Positions 1 to 8,706 are shown, counted from the first letter of the stretch. The stretch is DNA of 64,000 nt from an uncultured Clostridia bacterium (GCA_944350265.1 CALVOG010000004.1:41866-105865), one strand, 5' to 3'. Made by a program: numbers and translations. Notes: generated by a model not told the origin, from the letters alone.

Positions 1-2
1 TG

Positions 3-1301
3 CCAACAGAAAGTGGTTTTATCTTAAATTTTTCACCTCTTTCGTGGGTGGCGCTTTCAGTTTTGGTGCTGTTTTTTATCTCTTTTTTGGTGCTTTATGT
101 TAAATTTTTGAGAAACCTTCGTCTTTCGAACCTCCTTTTCTTCTCCACGCTACCACTCACTTTAATTTACGGCACTTTTGTGGCATATATTTCGCAAATT
201 GAGATGCTGGGCGACGTAAATTCGATGTCGATAAGGGCGCTTCTTAACATAAATTCCTCAAAAAATGTGCAAAATCTTTGGATTGCGCTTGCAACGGTGG
301 CGTATTTGGTGCTTTTGTTCGTGCTTATTTTGCTTGCGTGTAGACCTCTTCGAAATGTCGAGCGTGCTATAGAAAGGCTGGGCGACGGGCGCGCGAAGAT
401 GGATGATTATCGAATAGGTGGGAGCAGGCAGTTTAGAGAGATTGAACATAGCCTGAATAAGATTAACTATGTGTATAAGGAAAAGGATAACAAACTTAAA
501 ATTGCGAACTTAACGGCACAAAAATATTTGCCAAAGGCGCTTTTAAATTTCCTTGGCAAGAAGGGGATTGAGGATGTGGAAACCGGCAAGGCGGTCTCGC
601 GCGAGGGAACGCTTTTGCACTGCGACCTCAAACCGAACAAAACGCTCACCTTGGAGGAAAATTTTAACTATATTAATTCCTATCTTAAAGTGGTGGCGCC
701 TTTAATTAAGCGTTACGACGGCTTTGTGGATAAGTATTTGGGCGACGGGCTTATTGCGGTGTTTTCAAAAGCGCAAAATGCGGTTGAGTGTTCGCACGCC
801 ATTTTAAAAGCGGTTGCGGAGAAAAATAGTAATCAAAAAAAGACTCTTAACATCGACACAAAGATTAGTATTCATACGGGCGCAATGAGCATTTCGATCG
901 GTTCAGATGAAAAAACTCTGGTGACCTCCTCGCACGTGCTTTCGGCGCTGTCGAAGATTGAGGAAGTGAATGACCTTTTGGGTGCGAAACTTCTCTTTTC
1001 AAAGAAGACTTTGGAAAATTTCTCTAATAAATTCCACTTTGACTATCGCTATGTTGGCGATTTGGAGTTTGAAAAGATGATGATTTCGCTTTACGAGAGT
1101 TTAGATTGTTATCAAAAACGGGCGCGCGAAAAACTTAAAAAGGTTAAGAATGAGTTTGAAAATGGCGTGCGGTTCTATAATGAAAAGCGATATGTTGAAG
1201 CGAAAGATATGTTTGAAAAAGTGCTGAAAAAAGTGCCAGATGACCACGCCTCGTTTGTGTATTTTAATAAATGCACCGAAAAACTCAATGAGGTTGCTTA
1301 G
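3..1301 (+). CDS. Membrane-bound class III adenylate/guanylate cyclase, 5' truncated by window edge
   Basis: The frame is open to the left edge, so the true start lies outside the window. Hydrophobic segments occupy roughly residues 12-35, 45-62 and 90-113, followed by a HAMP-like linker (RPLRNVERAIERLGDGR) and a class III cyclase domain. The cyclase domain keeps two metal-type aspartates (LHCDL and DKYLGDGLIAVF) and a later SIHTG strand. The C-terminus (RFYNEKRYVEAKDMFEKVL) looks like one TPR-type helix pair. The family makes a cyclic nucleotide from NTP at the membrane. The usual FxDIxGFT segment is altered to CDLKPNKTLT, so activity is likely but not certain. There is no obvious partner downstream. 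Confidence 0.85.
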   Translation, partial: PTESGFILNFSPLSWVALSVLVLFFISFLVLYVKFLRNLRLSNLLFFSTLPLTLIYGTFVAYISQIEMLGDVNSMSIRALLNINSSKNVQNLWIALATVAYLVLLFVLILLACRPLRNVERAIERLGDGRAKMDDYRIGGSRQFREIEHSLNKINYVYKEKDNKLKIANLTAQKYLPKALLNFLGKKGIEDVETGKAVSREGTLLHCDLKPNKTLTLEENFNYINSYLKVVAPLIKRYDGFVDKYLGDGLIAVFSKAQNAVECSHAILKAVAEKNSNQKKTLNIDTKISIHTGAMSISIGSDEKTLVTSSHVLSALSKIEEVNDLLGAKLLFSKKTLENFSNKFHFDYRYVGDLEFEKMMISLYESLDCYQKRAREKLKKVKNEFENGVRFYNEKRYVEAKDMFEKVLKKVPDDHASFVYFNKCTEKLNEVA

Positions 1302-1358
1302 TCAAATTTATTAAAACCCGTTTCTCATATCTTAAAGTTTTATTGCATAAAATTAGTT

Positions 1359-1493
1359 ATGGAAAAACAAAAGTTGTATGCGGAAGAATACCGAGTTGTG
1401 AGGCAAGGCTATCGCATAAAGTTGAGAATTGTTTTTCCTCTTTATTTTATCACAACATTTTTTATAGTGCTTATATGTAACCTCTTTTTCTAG
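1359..1493 (+). CDS. Possible 44-residue single-pass membrane peptide
   Basis: An ATG opens a 44-codon frame with a charged, basic N-terminal half and a hydrophobic C-terminal half (FPLYFITTFFIVLICNLFF). That is the shape of a small tail-anchored membrane protein. No Shine-Dalgarno site is visible. A TAAAAT box lies 5 bases before the ATG, so a leaderless message is conceivable. Its only support is this arrangement and the otherwise empty gap; it could be chance. Confidence 0.3.
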   Translation: MEKQKLYAEEYRVVRQGYRIKLRIVFPLYFITTFFIVLICNLFF

Positions 1494-1642
1494 TTTTTAA
1501 ATCATTATTTGTGCTAAAAATATGTAGATGTTGCAATGTTGTTAAAACGTTAAAGAGTTTAAAGTAAGTAAATTTTTGATTATGTTTTGAGAATGTTTAT
1601 ATTTAAACAAAATTGCAGTAGCATTATCTTTCGACTGTGTGA

Positions 1643-2572
1643 ATGAGAATAGGGCGGGATGCTAAAATGTTCGAAGTTTCAAAAATTGCCAAAAATATAG
1701 GCAAAAAATCAAAAAAAAGTGAAAAAAAGCGCAATTTTTCAATAAATCCTGTGTTTTTTGTGGTGTTGGTGTGGTTGGCTGTTAATTTTGGTGTGCTATC
1801 ATTTTTCGGTTATCTTCTTGCAATTTTAATCCACGAGGTAGGTCATTATTTTGTTGCGAGAGCGCTTGGCTATCATTTGTCCAAATTTTCGCTGTCTCCA
1901 TATGGCGTGAGTTTATCATATTATGGCGAGGAGATTGATGAGAGAGATGATGTTCTTATTGCGCTTGCGGGTCCGCTTTCAAACATTGCTTCCATTCTTT
2001 TATGCTATTCACTTTGGTGGGTGTGTCCAGCGACGTTTAACATATTGGCGCCATTTGCAAGTGTGAGTTTGGTGATTGCACTTTTCAATCTTTTGCCTTG
2101 TTATCCTCTTGACGGCGGGCGGGCGTTCATTAATTTGAGTTCGAAATTTTTGGAGAGAAAAAAGGCTGTTAGGCTGACCTATGTTTTCAATCTTTTGTTC
2201 GCAATTTTCTTCTTTGTGATTTTTATCGTTTTATGCTTTGTGGATTTTAATCCTACCTATCTTCTGTTTGCCGTATTCCTTATTTTGGGGTTATTAGATT
2301 TAAGTTTTTTAAGTCAATACGAGCGCATTTCGATTTACGAAAAAAGGACGAAATCTTTTTCAAAGCCAAGGGTTTTTGTGGTGGATGAAAACATCACTTT
2401 GAAGGAACTTTTAAGGCGGGTGAGAAAAAACAGGACAACTGTTTTCGTCCTTATTTTGAAAAATGGCAAGTGCATTTTTTTAAGTGATGAGACGGTCCTA
2501 AGAATTGCGCTGAAAGTTGATATAAACACAAAAATAGGTGAATTATATCAAAAAAATGCAAAAAAATCGTAA
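1643..2572 (+). CDS. Site-2-type (M50) membrane metalloprotease, SpoIVFB-like
   Basis: The product is a polytopic membrane protein of 309 residues with the zinc motif HEVGH at residues 64-68 and the third-ligand motif PLDGGRAF around residue 155. These are the hallmarks of M50B intramembrane proteases. SpoIVFB cleaves pro-sigmaK in the mother cell; with other sporulation genes in the window that role is plausible. The C-terminal ~70 residues form a soluble tail resembling the CBS-like region of SpoIVFB. The N-terminus is very basic. The start is uncertain: the in-frame ATG at 1667 sits 6 bases after a GGGCGGG stretch and may be the real one. The stop codon lies inside a terminator hairpin. 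Confidence 0.85.
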   Translation: MRIGRDAKMFEVSKIAKNIGKKSKKSEKKRNFSINPVFFVVLVWLAVNFGVLSFFGYLLAILIHEVGHYFVARALGYHLSKFSLSPYGVSLSYYGEEIDERDDVLIALAGPLSNIASILLCYSLWWVCPATFNILAPFASVSLVIALFNLLPCYPLDGGRAFINLSSKFLERKKAVRLTYVFNLLFAIFFFVIFIVLCFVDFNPTYLLFAVFLILGLLDLSFLSQYERISIYEKRTKSFSKPRVFVVDENITLKELLRRVRKNRTTVFVLILKNGKCIFLSDETVLRIALKVDINTKIGELYQKNAKKS

Positions 2573-2597
2573 AAAAATGCACTTTTTACGATTTTTG
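2562..2597. terminator. Bidirectional hairpin terminator between convergent genes
   Basis: AAAAATCGTAAAAA is followed after a short loop by its complement TTTTTACGATTTTT. A-runs and T-runs on both sides let it end the M50 protease transcript and the opposing pyruvate kinase transcript. Confidence 0.8.
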
Positions 2598-2680
2598 TTG
2601 CTTATTTTACTTTATTTACAATTTTTCGTTACTTATTTTACAATTTTTCGTGCCATTTAACTTTATACTTTTTTAGTTGT

Positions 2681-4078
2681 CTATTTCACCTTTTTGACGG
2701 TGAGGAGGTTGCTTCCGCTCAAGCCTGCCTTTCCGCCAGTTTGCACAATTTTGTCGCCACTTTTAACAAGCCCTGTTGCAATGGTGTGTTTTAAGCCTTG
2801 TTTTAGGATGTCGTCCATATTCTCGTAGTTATTTTCAAGCACAGGCACCACTCCGTAAAGCATACTCATTTGGTAGTAGATTTTTTTCTCTGGGGTGCAG
2901 GCGACGATAGGTATTTGAGGGTGAAAACGGCTGACGTTTTTCGCGGTGATTCCTGTTTTTGTGGCAACATTAATCGCTTTCACATTTTCGGTTTGTGCAA
3001 GACTGCAAACTGCGTAACCTATGCTTGCCGAAGTGTTGTGTGTTTTGAATGTTGGCACTTTGAACTCTAGGTGTTTTTCCACTTCTTCGGCGATTTGTTG
3101 CATAGTTGAAACGCTTTCAACAGGGTGGTCGCCCGAAGCGGTCTCGCCCGAAAGCATAATTGCGGTTGAGCCGTCGAAAATGGCGTTTGCCACATCGCTG
3201 ACCTCTGCTCGCGTTGGTCGTTTGTTGTGAATCATACTTTCAAGCATTTGTGTGGCGGTTATTGAAATCTTCCCAAGCGCACCGCACTTTTCGATAAATT
3301 GTTTTTGAAGGATTGGCAATTTTATAAATTCCACTTCAACTCCCAAATCGCCACGCGCCACCATTATGCCGTCGCAAGCGTTGAGAATCTTATCGAAATT
3401 TTTAACGCCGTCCACGCTTTCGATTTTTGCGATGAGAAGAGGCGTGGTGAAGTTTATACTTTTCAAATATTCTTTAACCGCGCGCACATCCTCTTCGCCA
3501 CTCACAAAGGAGAGGGAGAGAAAATCAGCGTCCATCTCTTTGGCGAAAAGTAGGTCCGACTTGTCGGCGTCGCTAAGGTATGGCATATCGGTTTTCACGC
3601 CAGGGATGTTGATGCTTTTATGATTGGAAAGTACTCCGCCAGTGAGAACTTTGCAAACGCAGTCAGTTTTGGAAATTTTTTGCGCTAAAAGTTCAACTGT
3701 TCCGTCGTTAAGAAGGATATGGTTGCCTTTTTCGAGAATTTTTGGCAGATTTTTGTAGGTGACTGCCACAATATTCTCGTCGCCAACAACGTCGTTCGTT
3801 GTTAAAGTGAAGGTGTCGCCAGTTTTTAAAATAACACTTTCATTTTTAAAGTTTTTAATTCGAATTTCCGGTCCTTTTGTGTCGAGCATTATGCCGATTG
3901 GCACGGAAAGTTTTTCGCGCACTGCCTTCACCTTTTCCATCATCTCTTTGTGGGAGGCGTGCGTGCCGTGGCTCATATTAAACCTTGCAACATTCATTCC
4001 GTTTTTTGCCATTTTTTCCAGCGTTTCAACGTTGTTGCAGGCAGGTCCGATTGAGCATATAATTTTGGTTTTATTCAT
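2681..4078 (-). CDS. pyk: Pyruvate kinase
   Basis: Pyruvate kinase makes ATP and pyruvate from phosphoenolpyruvate in glycolysis. The 465-residue protein opens with TKIICSIGPA. It carries the barrel motifs RFNMSHG, LDTKGPEIR, MVARGDLGVEV and ITATQMLESM, and it ends with the regulatory C-terminal domain. It lacks the extra PEP-utiliser-like domain found in Bacillus enzymes. The start is set by an AGGTGAT ribosome site just upstream. It is a single-gene unit, convergent with the M50 protease gene and divergent from the small membrane protein at 4535. Confidence 0.97.
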   Translation of the reverse strand: MNKTKIICSIGPACNNVETLEKMAKNGMNVARFNMSHGTHASHKEMMEKVKAVREKLSVPIGIMLDTKGPEIRIKNFKNESVILKTGDTFTLTTNDVVGDENIVAVTYKNLPKILEKGNHILLNDGTVELLAQKISKTDCVCKVLTGGVLSNHKSINIPGVKTDMPYLSDADKSDLLFAKEMDADFLSLSFVSGEEDVRAVKEYLKSINFTTPLLIAKIESVDGVKNFDKILNACDGIMVARGDLGVEVEFIKLPILQKQFIEKCGALGKISITATQMLESMIHNKRPTRAEVSDVANAIFDGSTAIMLSGETASGDHPVESVSTMQQIAEEVEKHLEFKVPTFKTHNTSASIGYAVCSLAQTENVKAINVATKTGITAKNVSRFHPQIPIVACTPEKKIYYQMSMLYGVVPVLENNYENMDDILKQGLKHTIATGLVKSGDKIVQTGGKAGLSGSNLLTVKKVK

Positions 4079-4486
4079 AAAATCACCTCATTTTTTATAT
4101 TTTTTTTGAAAAAAAGTGAATTTTTCGTGTTTTTTTCGTGTTTTTTTAATTATATTACAAATTTCTAGCATTCTCTTCGCGCACTATTTTTTATCACAAT
4201 TTTGCTATTTTTGGTTGCTTTGCTAATTTTAAATGGGTGTCAATTTATCACAAACTTAAACTCGATAGGCGTATAGATGTGGTAATTTTTTAATTGCAGT
4301 TGTATGGCAAGTTGTGGTTATATATAAAGAGAAGGTTGGGATTATATAAAGTCTTTCTACCATATAACTCCTCATAAAAACCCTTCCTATATATAATAGC
4401 AAAATAGTAAGAAAAACGCAAACAATTTTATGAGTTGTAAAAATATTCATTGACAAGCGAAAAATAAAAAAAGTTTTGAAAAATAG
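4079..4486. other. Divergent intergenic region, no gene seen
   Basis: About 400 AT-rich bases separate pyk from the next operon. A TATAAT on the minus strand (4149-4154) may serve pyk, though no good -35 box accompanies it. Thymine-rich tracts follow. A reverse-strand frame here has neither a ribosome site nor recognisable protein features and is not called. Confidence 0.5.
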
Positions 4487-4515
4487 TTGTATTATTTTTT
4501 CGTTTGTGCTAAAAT
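4487..4515 (+). promoter_or_regulatory. Extended -10 promoter for the small membrane protein-secG-rnr unit
   Basis: TTGTAT (4487-4492), a 17-base spacer and TGCTAAAAT (ending 4515) form a vegetative-type promoter about 20 bases before the ribosome site of the gene at 4535. Confidence 0.6.
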
Positions 4516-4534
4516 AACTTAGCAAGGAGTTTTT

Positions 4535-4768
4535 ATGAGTATGCTTTGCAATCTTTGGACGGACTTTCAGCATTGGATTTCAAATGATTGGACCGACGTC
4601 ACGTTTTACATCGTTATGTCTATCTTCGCAATCATTGGGCTTTTGGCGCTGGTTTCGTTCGTTAAAGGGTCGTATAATAAAGACGGCAAAATCAAGTGGT
4701 TAAAACTTATTGGCAGTGTCATATGCCTTGCGATTGTTGGCGTTTTATGTGCAGCAAAGTTTGCTTAA
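4535..4768 (+). CDS. Small two-helix membrane protein of unknown function
   Basis: This 77-residue protein is not recognised. It begins with an amphipathic, Trp-rich stretch and then shows two hydrophobic helices (about residues 24-45 and 58-75) joined by a basic loop (KGSYNKDGKIKW). A strong AAGGAG site sits before the ATG, and a promoter lies at 4487-4515. It ends 20 bases before secG, which has a similar small two-helix layout, so it may be a duplicated or accessory SecG-like piece. That idea rests on position and topology only. Confidence 0.75.
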   Translation: MSMLCNLWTDFQHWISNDWTDVTFYIVMSIFAIIGLLALVSFVKGSYNKDGKIKWLKLIGSVICLAIVGVLCAAKFA

Positions 4769-4788
4769 ATTAAAAGGAGTTAGTGGTT

Positions 4789-5109
4789 ATGCAGGTTCCT
4801 CAATGGGTGTCGGATTCTTTTCCTATTATAAGAATTGTGCTGTTTTGCCTTATTGCAGTTTCGGCAATCATTATGATTATTGCCATCCTCTTTCAAGCGG
4901 AAGATGCGGGAAGTGCCGAGTCGATAACGGGTGTTAAAGAGAGTTATTATGCGCAAAACAAGGGCAGTTCGCGCGATGGCAAATTGAAACTTATCACCAT
5001 TATTATGGCGGTTGTGATTTTTGTTTGTGCAATTCTTTATTTTGTTACCCTTCTTCCATTTAAAGGGCAAGAAGTGGTTGAGAGCGCGCTAAGTTTTTTA
5101 GGAGTATAA
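4789..5109 (+). CDS. secG: Preprotein translocase subunit SecG
   Basis: SecG is the small non-essential subunit of the SecYEG channel that stimulates protein export. The ~106-residue product has two transmembrane segments (IIRIVLFCLIAVSAIIMIIAI and LITIIMAVVIFVCAILYFV) around a Gly/Ser-rich cytoplasmic loop, as expected for the family. ATG at 4789 is preferred over GTG at 4783 because AAGGAG (4774-4779) is then 9 bases away rather than 3. The final codons of secG carry the ribosome site of rnr, one base downstream. Confidence 0.9.
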   Translation: MQVPQWVSDSFPIIRIVLFCLIAVSAIIMIIAILFQAEDAGSAESITGVKESYYAQNKGSSRDGKLKLITIIMAVVIFVCAILYFVTLLPFKGQEVVESALSFLGV

Positions 5110-5110
5110 G

Positions 5111-7192
5111 ATGAATAAAAAAGAGCAAATTCTTTCGCTCATAGACAAAAATAGTTTGGTCTTTTCTAATATCGACAAACTATTTTTATTTATGTCGTCG
5201 GCGCTCAACACGAGCATAGAACAAGTGAAAAAAATTTTCTATGAACTTGTTGGAAACGGCGATTTATATGAGATTAGGAAAAATAAGTTTATCACCATAC
5301 CGTCGCACGGGTTTGTGAAGGGCGTTTTTTGCGGAACCACAAAGGGTTTCGGTTTTGTCAGTGTGAAGGGGCGAACGGAGGATATTTTCATCCCTGCCAA
5401 CAAAACTTTGGGCGCTTTGGACGGCGAAAAGGTGATTGTTAAAATTTTGGCGGAAACGGCGGATGGTTGCGACGGCGAGGTGGTTTCCATTTACGACGAA
5501 CTTAAAAATATCGTTGGGCTTGTGAAGCTTGTTGCGGGGAATTACTTTTTGGACCCCGACAATAAACGCATCATCCAAGATTTTCCAATCGTCAAAACGG
5601 GGCTTAAAATTAAGAAGGACATGAAGGTGAGCGCGCGCATTGTGCGTTTGGATAGTGGGAAGATTAAGTGCATTGTTGACGAAATTTTGGGTATGAATGA
5701 CGATGTTAAAACGCTGGAGCTTTCGCTCATTCGTCAGCATCATCTTTACGAAAACTTCCCTCAGGTGGTGGTCGAAGAGGAAAAACGCGTGCCGAAAACG
5801 GTTAGTGAAAAGAGCAAGAAGGGCAGGCTTGATTTGACGAATGAGGTGATTTTCACCATCGACGGTGCGGACGCAAAAGACCTTGACGACGCAGTTTCAA
5901 TTAAAAAATGCGATGGCTACTATGAACTTGGCGTGCATATTGCGGACGTGGGAGAGTATGTTCCGCGTGACAGCGTGATTGACGAGGAGGCGTATAGGCG
6001 CGGGACCAGTGTTTATTTTCCAACTTCCGTTTTGCCGATGCTTCCGCGCTCGCTTTCAAATGGCATTTGTTCGCTTAACGAGGGCGTTGAAAGGCTGACG
6101 CTTTCGTGCATAATGAAGGTTAATTTTGACGGCGAAGTTATTGACCATAAAATTGTGGAGAGCGTCATTAAAAGCAAGGCTCGCCTTACATATGACGAGG
6201 TGTTTGAGGCTTTAAGTGAGGGAAAAGTTAACGAAAAAACCAAAAATCTTCTTCCACATTTCAAAATTATGCGTGAACTTTGCGATGTGCTTGAAAAAAA
6301 TTCGGTTAAGCGTGGTGCGCTTGACTTGGAAGTGCCAGAAGTTGAGTTTGTGTTCGACGAAAATGGGGTCGCAGTTGGGATAAAACGCCGTGAACGCAAC
6401 GAAGCGCACAGGCTTATTGAAGATTTTATGGTGCTTGCGAATATCACGGTGGCAAAAGAGTTTGACTCCTTAAAAATTCCGTTCGTCTACCGCGTGCACG
6501 AGGCGCCGACCAAGGAAAAAGTGTTTGCGCTTTGCGATTTTATTAAGGGGCTTGGCGTGCCGTATCCAAAGGTGCCTGACAATATCACTTCAAAATACTA
6601 CCAAAAAATTTTGGAGGCGAGCGAGGACTCCTCTTCCAAGGATGTCATCAACAAAATGCTTTTAAGAAGTATGCAAAAGGCGAAGTATATGAATAAAAAC
6701 TTGGGGCATTTTGGCTTGGCACTTGAAAATTACTGCCACTTCACATCCCCGATTAGGCGTTACCCAGATTTATGTATTCACCGCATAATTAAAGACTATC
6801 TCCACGGCAAGATTGACGCGGAAGCTAAGGAGGATTTGGAAGTTTTCACGTTTGATGCGAGCGAACAGTCCAGCGAGTGCGAGCGAAATGCGGATATGGC
6901 AGAGCGAGATGTCGACGACCTTTGGAAGGCATATTTGTTGAAGGATAAAGTGGGCGAGGTGTTTGAGGCAACGATTTCATCAGTCACCAACTTCGGTGTT
7001 TTTGTTGCGCTTGAAAATACTGCCGAAGGGTTGGTGCGTATTGAAAATTTGCCTAATGACACATACATTTTTTTAGAAAAACAACTTAAACTTAAAGGCT
7101 CGTCAAATGTGTTTTCGATTGGAGACAGGGTGAGTGTGCAACTAACAAACGTCAACCTCTATTCTAGGGAAATCGACTTTAAAATGGTTTAA
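5111..7192 (+). CDS. rnr: Ribonuclease R
   Basis: RNase R is a processive 3'-5' exoribonuclease that degrades structured RNA and, with SmpB-tmRNA, the mRNAs freed from stalled ribosomes. The 693-residue protein has an N-terminal helix-turn-helix-like region, cold-shock-type domains, the RNB domain with the catalytic aspartate cluster in DGADAKDLDDAVS (about residues 251-263), and a C-terminal S1 domain (about 615-690). Its ribosome site overlaps the end of secG. The order secG-rnr-smpB-ssrA is the classical Bacillota arrangement. Confidence 0.97.
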   Translation: MNKKEQILSLIDKNSLVFSNIDKLFLFMSSALNTSIEQVKKIFYELVGNGDLYEIRKNKFITIPSHGFVKGVFCGTTKGFGFVSVKGRTEDIFIPANKTLGALDGEKVIVKILAETADGCDGEVVSIYDELKNIVGLVKLVAGNYFLDPDNKRIIQDFPIVKTGLKIKKDMKVSARIVRLDSGKIKCIVDEILGMNDDVKTLELSLIRQHHLYENFPQVVVEEEKRVPKTVSEKSKKGRLDLTNEVIFTIDGADAKDLDDAVSIKKCDGYYELGVHIADVGEYVPRDSVIDEEAYRRGTSVYFPTSVLPMLPRSLSNGICSLNEGVERLTLSCIMKVNFDGEVIDHKIVESVIKSKARLTYDEVFEALSEGKVNEKTKNLLPHFKIMRELCDVLEKNSVKRGALDLEVPEVEFVFDENGVAVGIKRRERNEAHRLIEDFMVLANITVAKEFDSLKIPFVYRVHEAPTKEKVFALCDFIKGLGVPYPKVPDNITSKYYQKILEASEDSSSKDVINKMLLRSMQKAKYMNKNLGHFGLALENYCHFTSPIRRYPDLCIHRIIKDYLHGKIDAEAKEDLEVFTFDASEQSSECERNADMAERDVDDLWKAYLLKDKVGEVFEATISSVTNFGVFVALENTAEGLVRIENLPNDTYIFLEKQLKLKGSSNVFSIGDRVSVQLTNVNLYSREIDFKMV

Positions 7193-7273
7193 ATTTCCGT
7201 GTTGTTGATAAGGTTACTTTTTATTAAAAAGTTGCAAAAAACGCGTAAAAATGCAGAAAAATTCAAAAAAATA

Positions 7274-7306
7274 TCAAAAAAGTGGCTATTTTTTGCCATT
7301 TTTTAT
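7274..7306 (+). terminator. Rho-independent terminator after rnr
   Basis: AAAAAAGTGGC and GCCATTTTTT form a stem around a T-rich loop, followed by more T. It ends the secG-rnr transcript, so smpB has its own promoter. Confidence 0.65.
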
Positions 7307-7336
7307 TTTTCACACAAAAATTGCACACTGAATTTG

Positions 7337-7445
7337 TTAAGTTGTAAGTAGGGTTAAAAACGGTGGAGTTTTTAAGTTGTGAACAGGGTTAAAAATGAGT
7401 GGAGTTTTTAAGTTGTGAGCAGGAAAGAATAAGCTGAGTTTTTTA
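7337..7445. repeat. Three diverged 35-36 base tandem repeats
   Basis: Units starting at 7337, 7372 and 7408 share TTAAGTTGTRARCAGG followed by a GGAGTTTTT end. The third unit is the most diverged, and weaker traces continue to about 7480. The array is not coding. It is one of several degenerate tandem stretches in long gaps of this window. Confidence 0.7.
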
Positions 7446-7663
7446 GATATGAATGAAGTTTTTAAGGATGTTTAGTTTGTTGAAGTTGTGGAGAGGTTTT
7501 TCTACGATATCGTTGGTAGTTACTGTTGGTATTGGTGAAAATTCATAGTTTTTTAAAAATATGTTTTCAAATTAGCGACGACAAGCGGCAAAAATAAGGT
7601 TAGACGAGAAATTATGTTTTCGACAAAATTTTGAAATTACCCTTAATTTTTCCAAGGCGCCTC

Positions 7664-7693
7664 TTGCAATTTTTGAATATAATATGTTATAAT
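7664..7693 (+). promoter_or_regulatory. Promoter of smpB-ssrA
   Basis: TTGCAA (7664-7669), 18 bases, and TGTTATAAT ending at 7693 give an extended -10 promoter about 18 bases upstream of the AAGGAGG ribosome site of smpB. Confidence 0.75.
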
Positions 7694-7722
7694 ATATAAG
7701 ACGCTTTTAAAAGGAGGGAGAT

Positions 7723-8163
7723 GTGAGAATTATTGCTAACAACAAAAAAGCAAGTTTTGACTATTTTCTCTCCAATCAAACTGAGGCGGGTATTGCGCTT
7801 GTTGGCGCGGAAGTTAAATCGGTGCGAGGGGGCGGTGCAAGTTTGGCGGATAGTTTTGTGCAGATAAAAAACGGCGAGATGCTTTTGAAAAATGCTTATA
7901 TTAAGCCTTACGAAAAAGCAACCGTTTTTAAAACTGACGAGCGTCGCACAAGAAAACTTCTTCTTCACAAAGCGGAAATTATGAAATTTGAAAAAGCGGT
8001 GAAAGAAAAGGGGTTTTCCATTGTGCCAACCAAACTCTACCTTAACAACAAAGGTGTTGTCAAGGTGGAGATTGCGCTTGCGAAAGGCAAAAAACTTTAC
8101 GACAAACGCCAAGCCTTAAAAGAGGAAAGCGTCAAACGCGACATTGCAAGATATGTTAGGTGA
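7723..8163 (+). CDS. smpB: SsrA-binding protein SmpB
   Basis: SmpB binds the tRNA-like domain of tmRNA and brings it to stalled ribosomes. The 146-residue protein shows the family start RIIANNKKASFDYFL, the core EAGIALVGAEVKSVRGG, and the basic C-terminal tail (KLYDKRQALKEESVKRDIARYV) that reads the empty mRNA channel. Translation starts at GTG 7723, 5 bases after AGGAGG; the overlapping ATG at 7721 is out of frame. The stop codon touches the first base of the predicted mature tmRNA, so the two are probably one transcript. Confidence 0.97.
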   Translation: MRIIANNKKASFDYFLSNQTEAGIALVGAEVKSVRGGGASLADSFVQIKNGEMLLKNAYIKPYEKATVFKTDERRTRKLLLHKAEIMKFEKAVKEKGFSIVPTKLYLNNKGVVKVEIALAKGKKLYDKRQALKEESVKRDIARYVR

Positions 8164-8563
8164 GGGGGCGATTTAGTTTCGACAGGGTTTTGTTTGAAAA
8201 ATGTAAAGCACGTGGCGGTTGTCCATCACGCCTAAAAAGGGACGCGCGAATTAAACGCAGACAAAAATGAAAACGTTGTTTCTATGAACACAATGCCTTG
8301 CGCAGCGTAAGTAAGAAGAAATAACAGCCCGATTGGAGCAGTATCCAATCCGCCAAGTTTTGATTTGCCGACAAAACTCTCGGTGTCAGAAGGCAAAAAT
8401 TTTGCATAAAGTTCTTCCTTCTATATGCAAAAAAATTTAAAGGGATAGTTATGGCGACTTGTTTATGGGTGACGCCGTAATGAAATCTAAGCATAAACTA
8501 AACGTGTAGAAAAGTTTTTCGAAGAAATTTTGGACTCGGGAGCATAACCCGACGCCTCCACCA
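8164..8563 (+). ncRNA. ssrA: Transfer-messenger RNA
   Basis: The 5' end GGGGGCG pairs with CGCCTCC before the encoded ACCA, giving a 7-base-pair acceptor stem with one G-U pair. The 5' TTTCGACAGGG segment and the 3' GGACTCGGG...CCCGA arm are typical of tmRNA. The tag frame runs from GCA at 8257 to TAA at 8308-8310 and encodes ADKNENVVSMNTMPCAA, a long 17-residue tag ending in the protease-recognised AA. The T-arm loop reads AGCATAA instead of the usual TTCGANT type. There is no separate promoter between smpB and this gene. Confidence 0.95.
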
Positions 8564-8677
8564 AAATCTCCAAAATGGAAAAATCGCAAAAAAATGGCTA
8601 ATTTTTTGAAAAAACTTGAAATTTTGTGTGTTTTTTCTTATTTTTCAACAAAAAATTGAGTTTTTTGTTTTTTGCTA

Positions 8678-8706
8678 TTGACTTATAGAGCGCAATATGA
8701 TAAAAT
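8678..8706 (+). promoter_or_regulatory. Strong extended -10 promoter for the coiled-coil protein
   Basis: TTGACT (8678-8683), a 17-base spacer and TGATAAAAT (ending 8706) precede the GAGGTG ribosome site of the gene at 8743. Confidence 0.8.

Noticed and set aside
4256-4573. Minus-strand frame of 105 codons upstream of pyk
   Set aside because: It covers the promoter and start of the plus-strand gene at 4535 and has no ribosome site or protein-like features.
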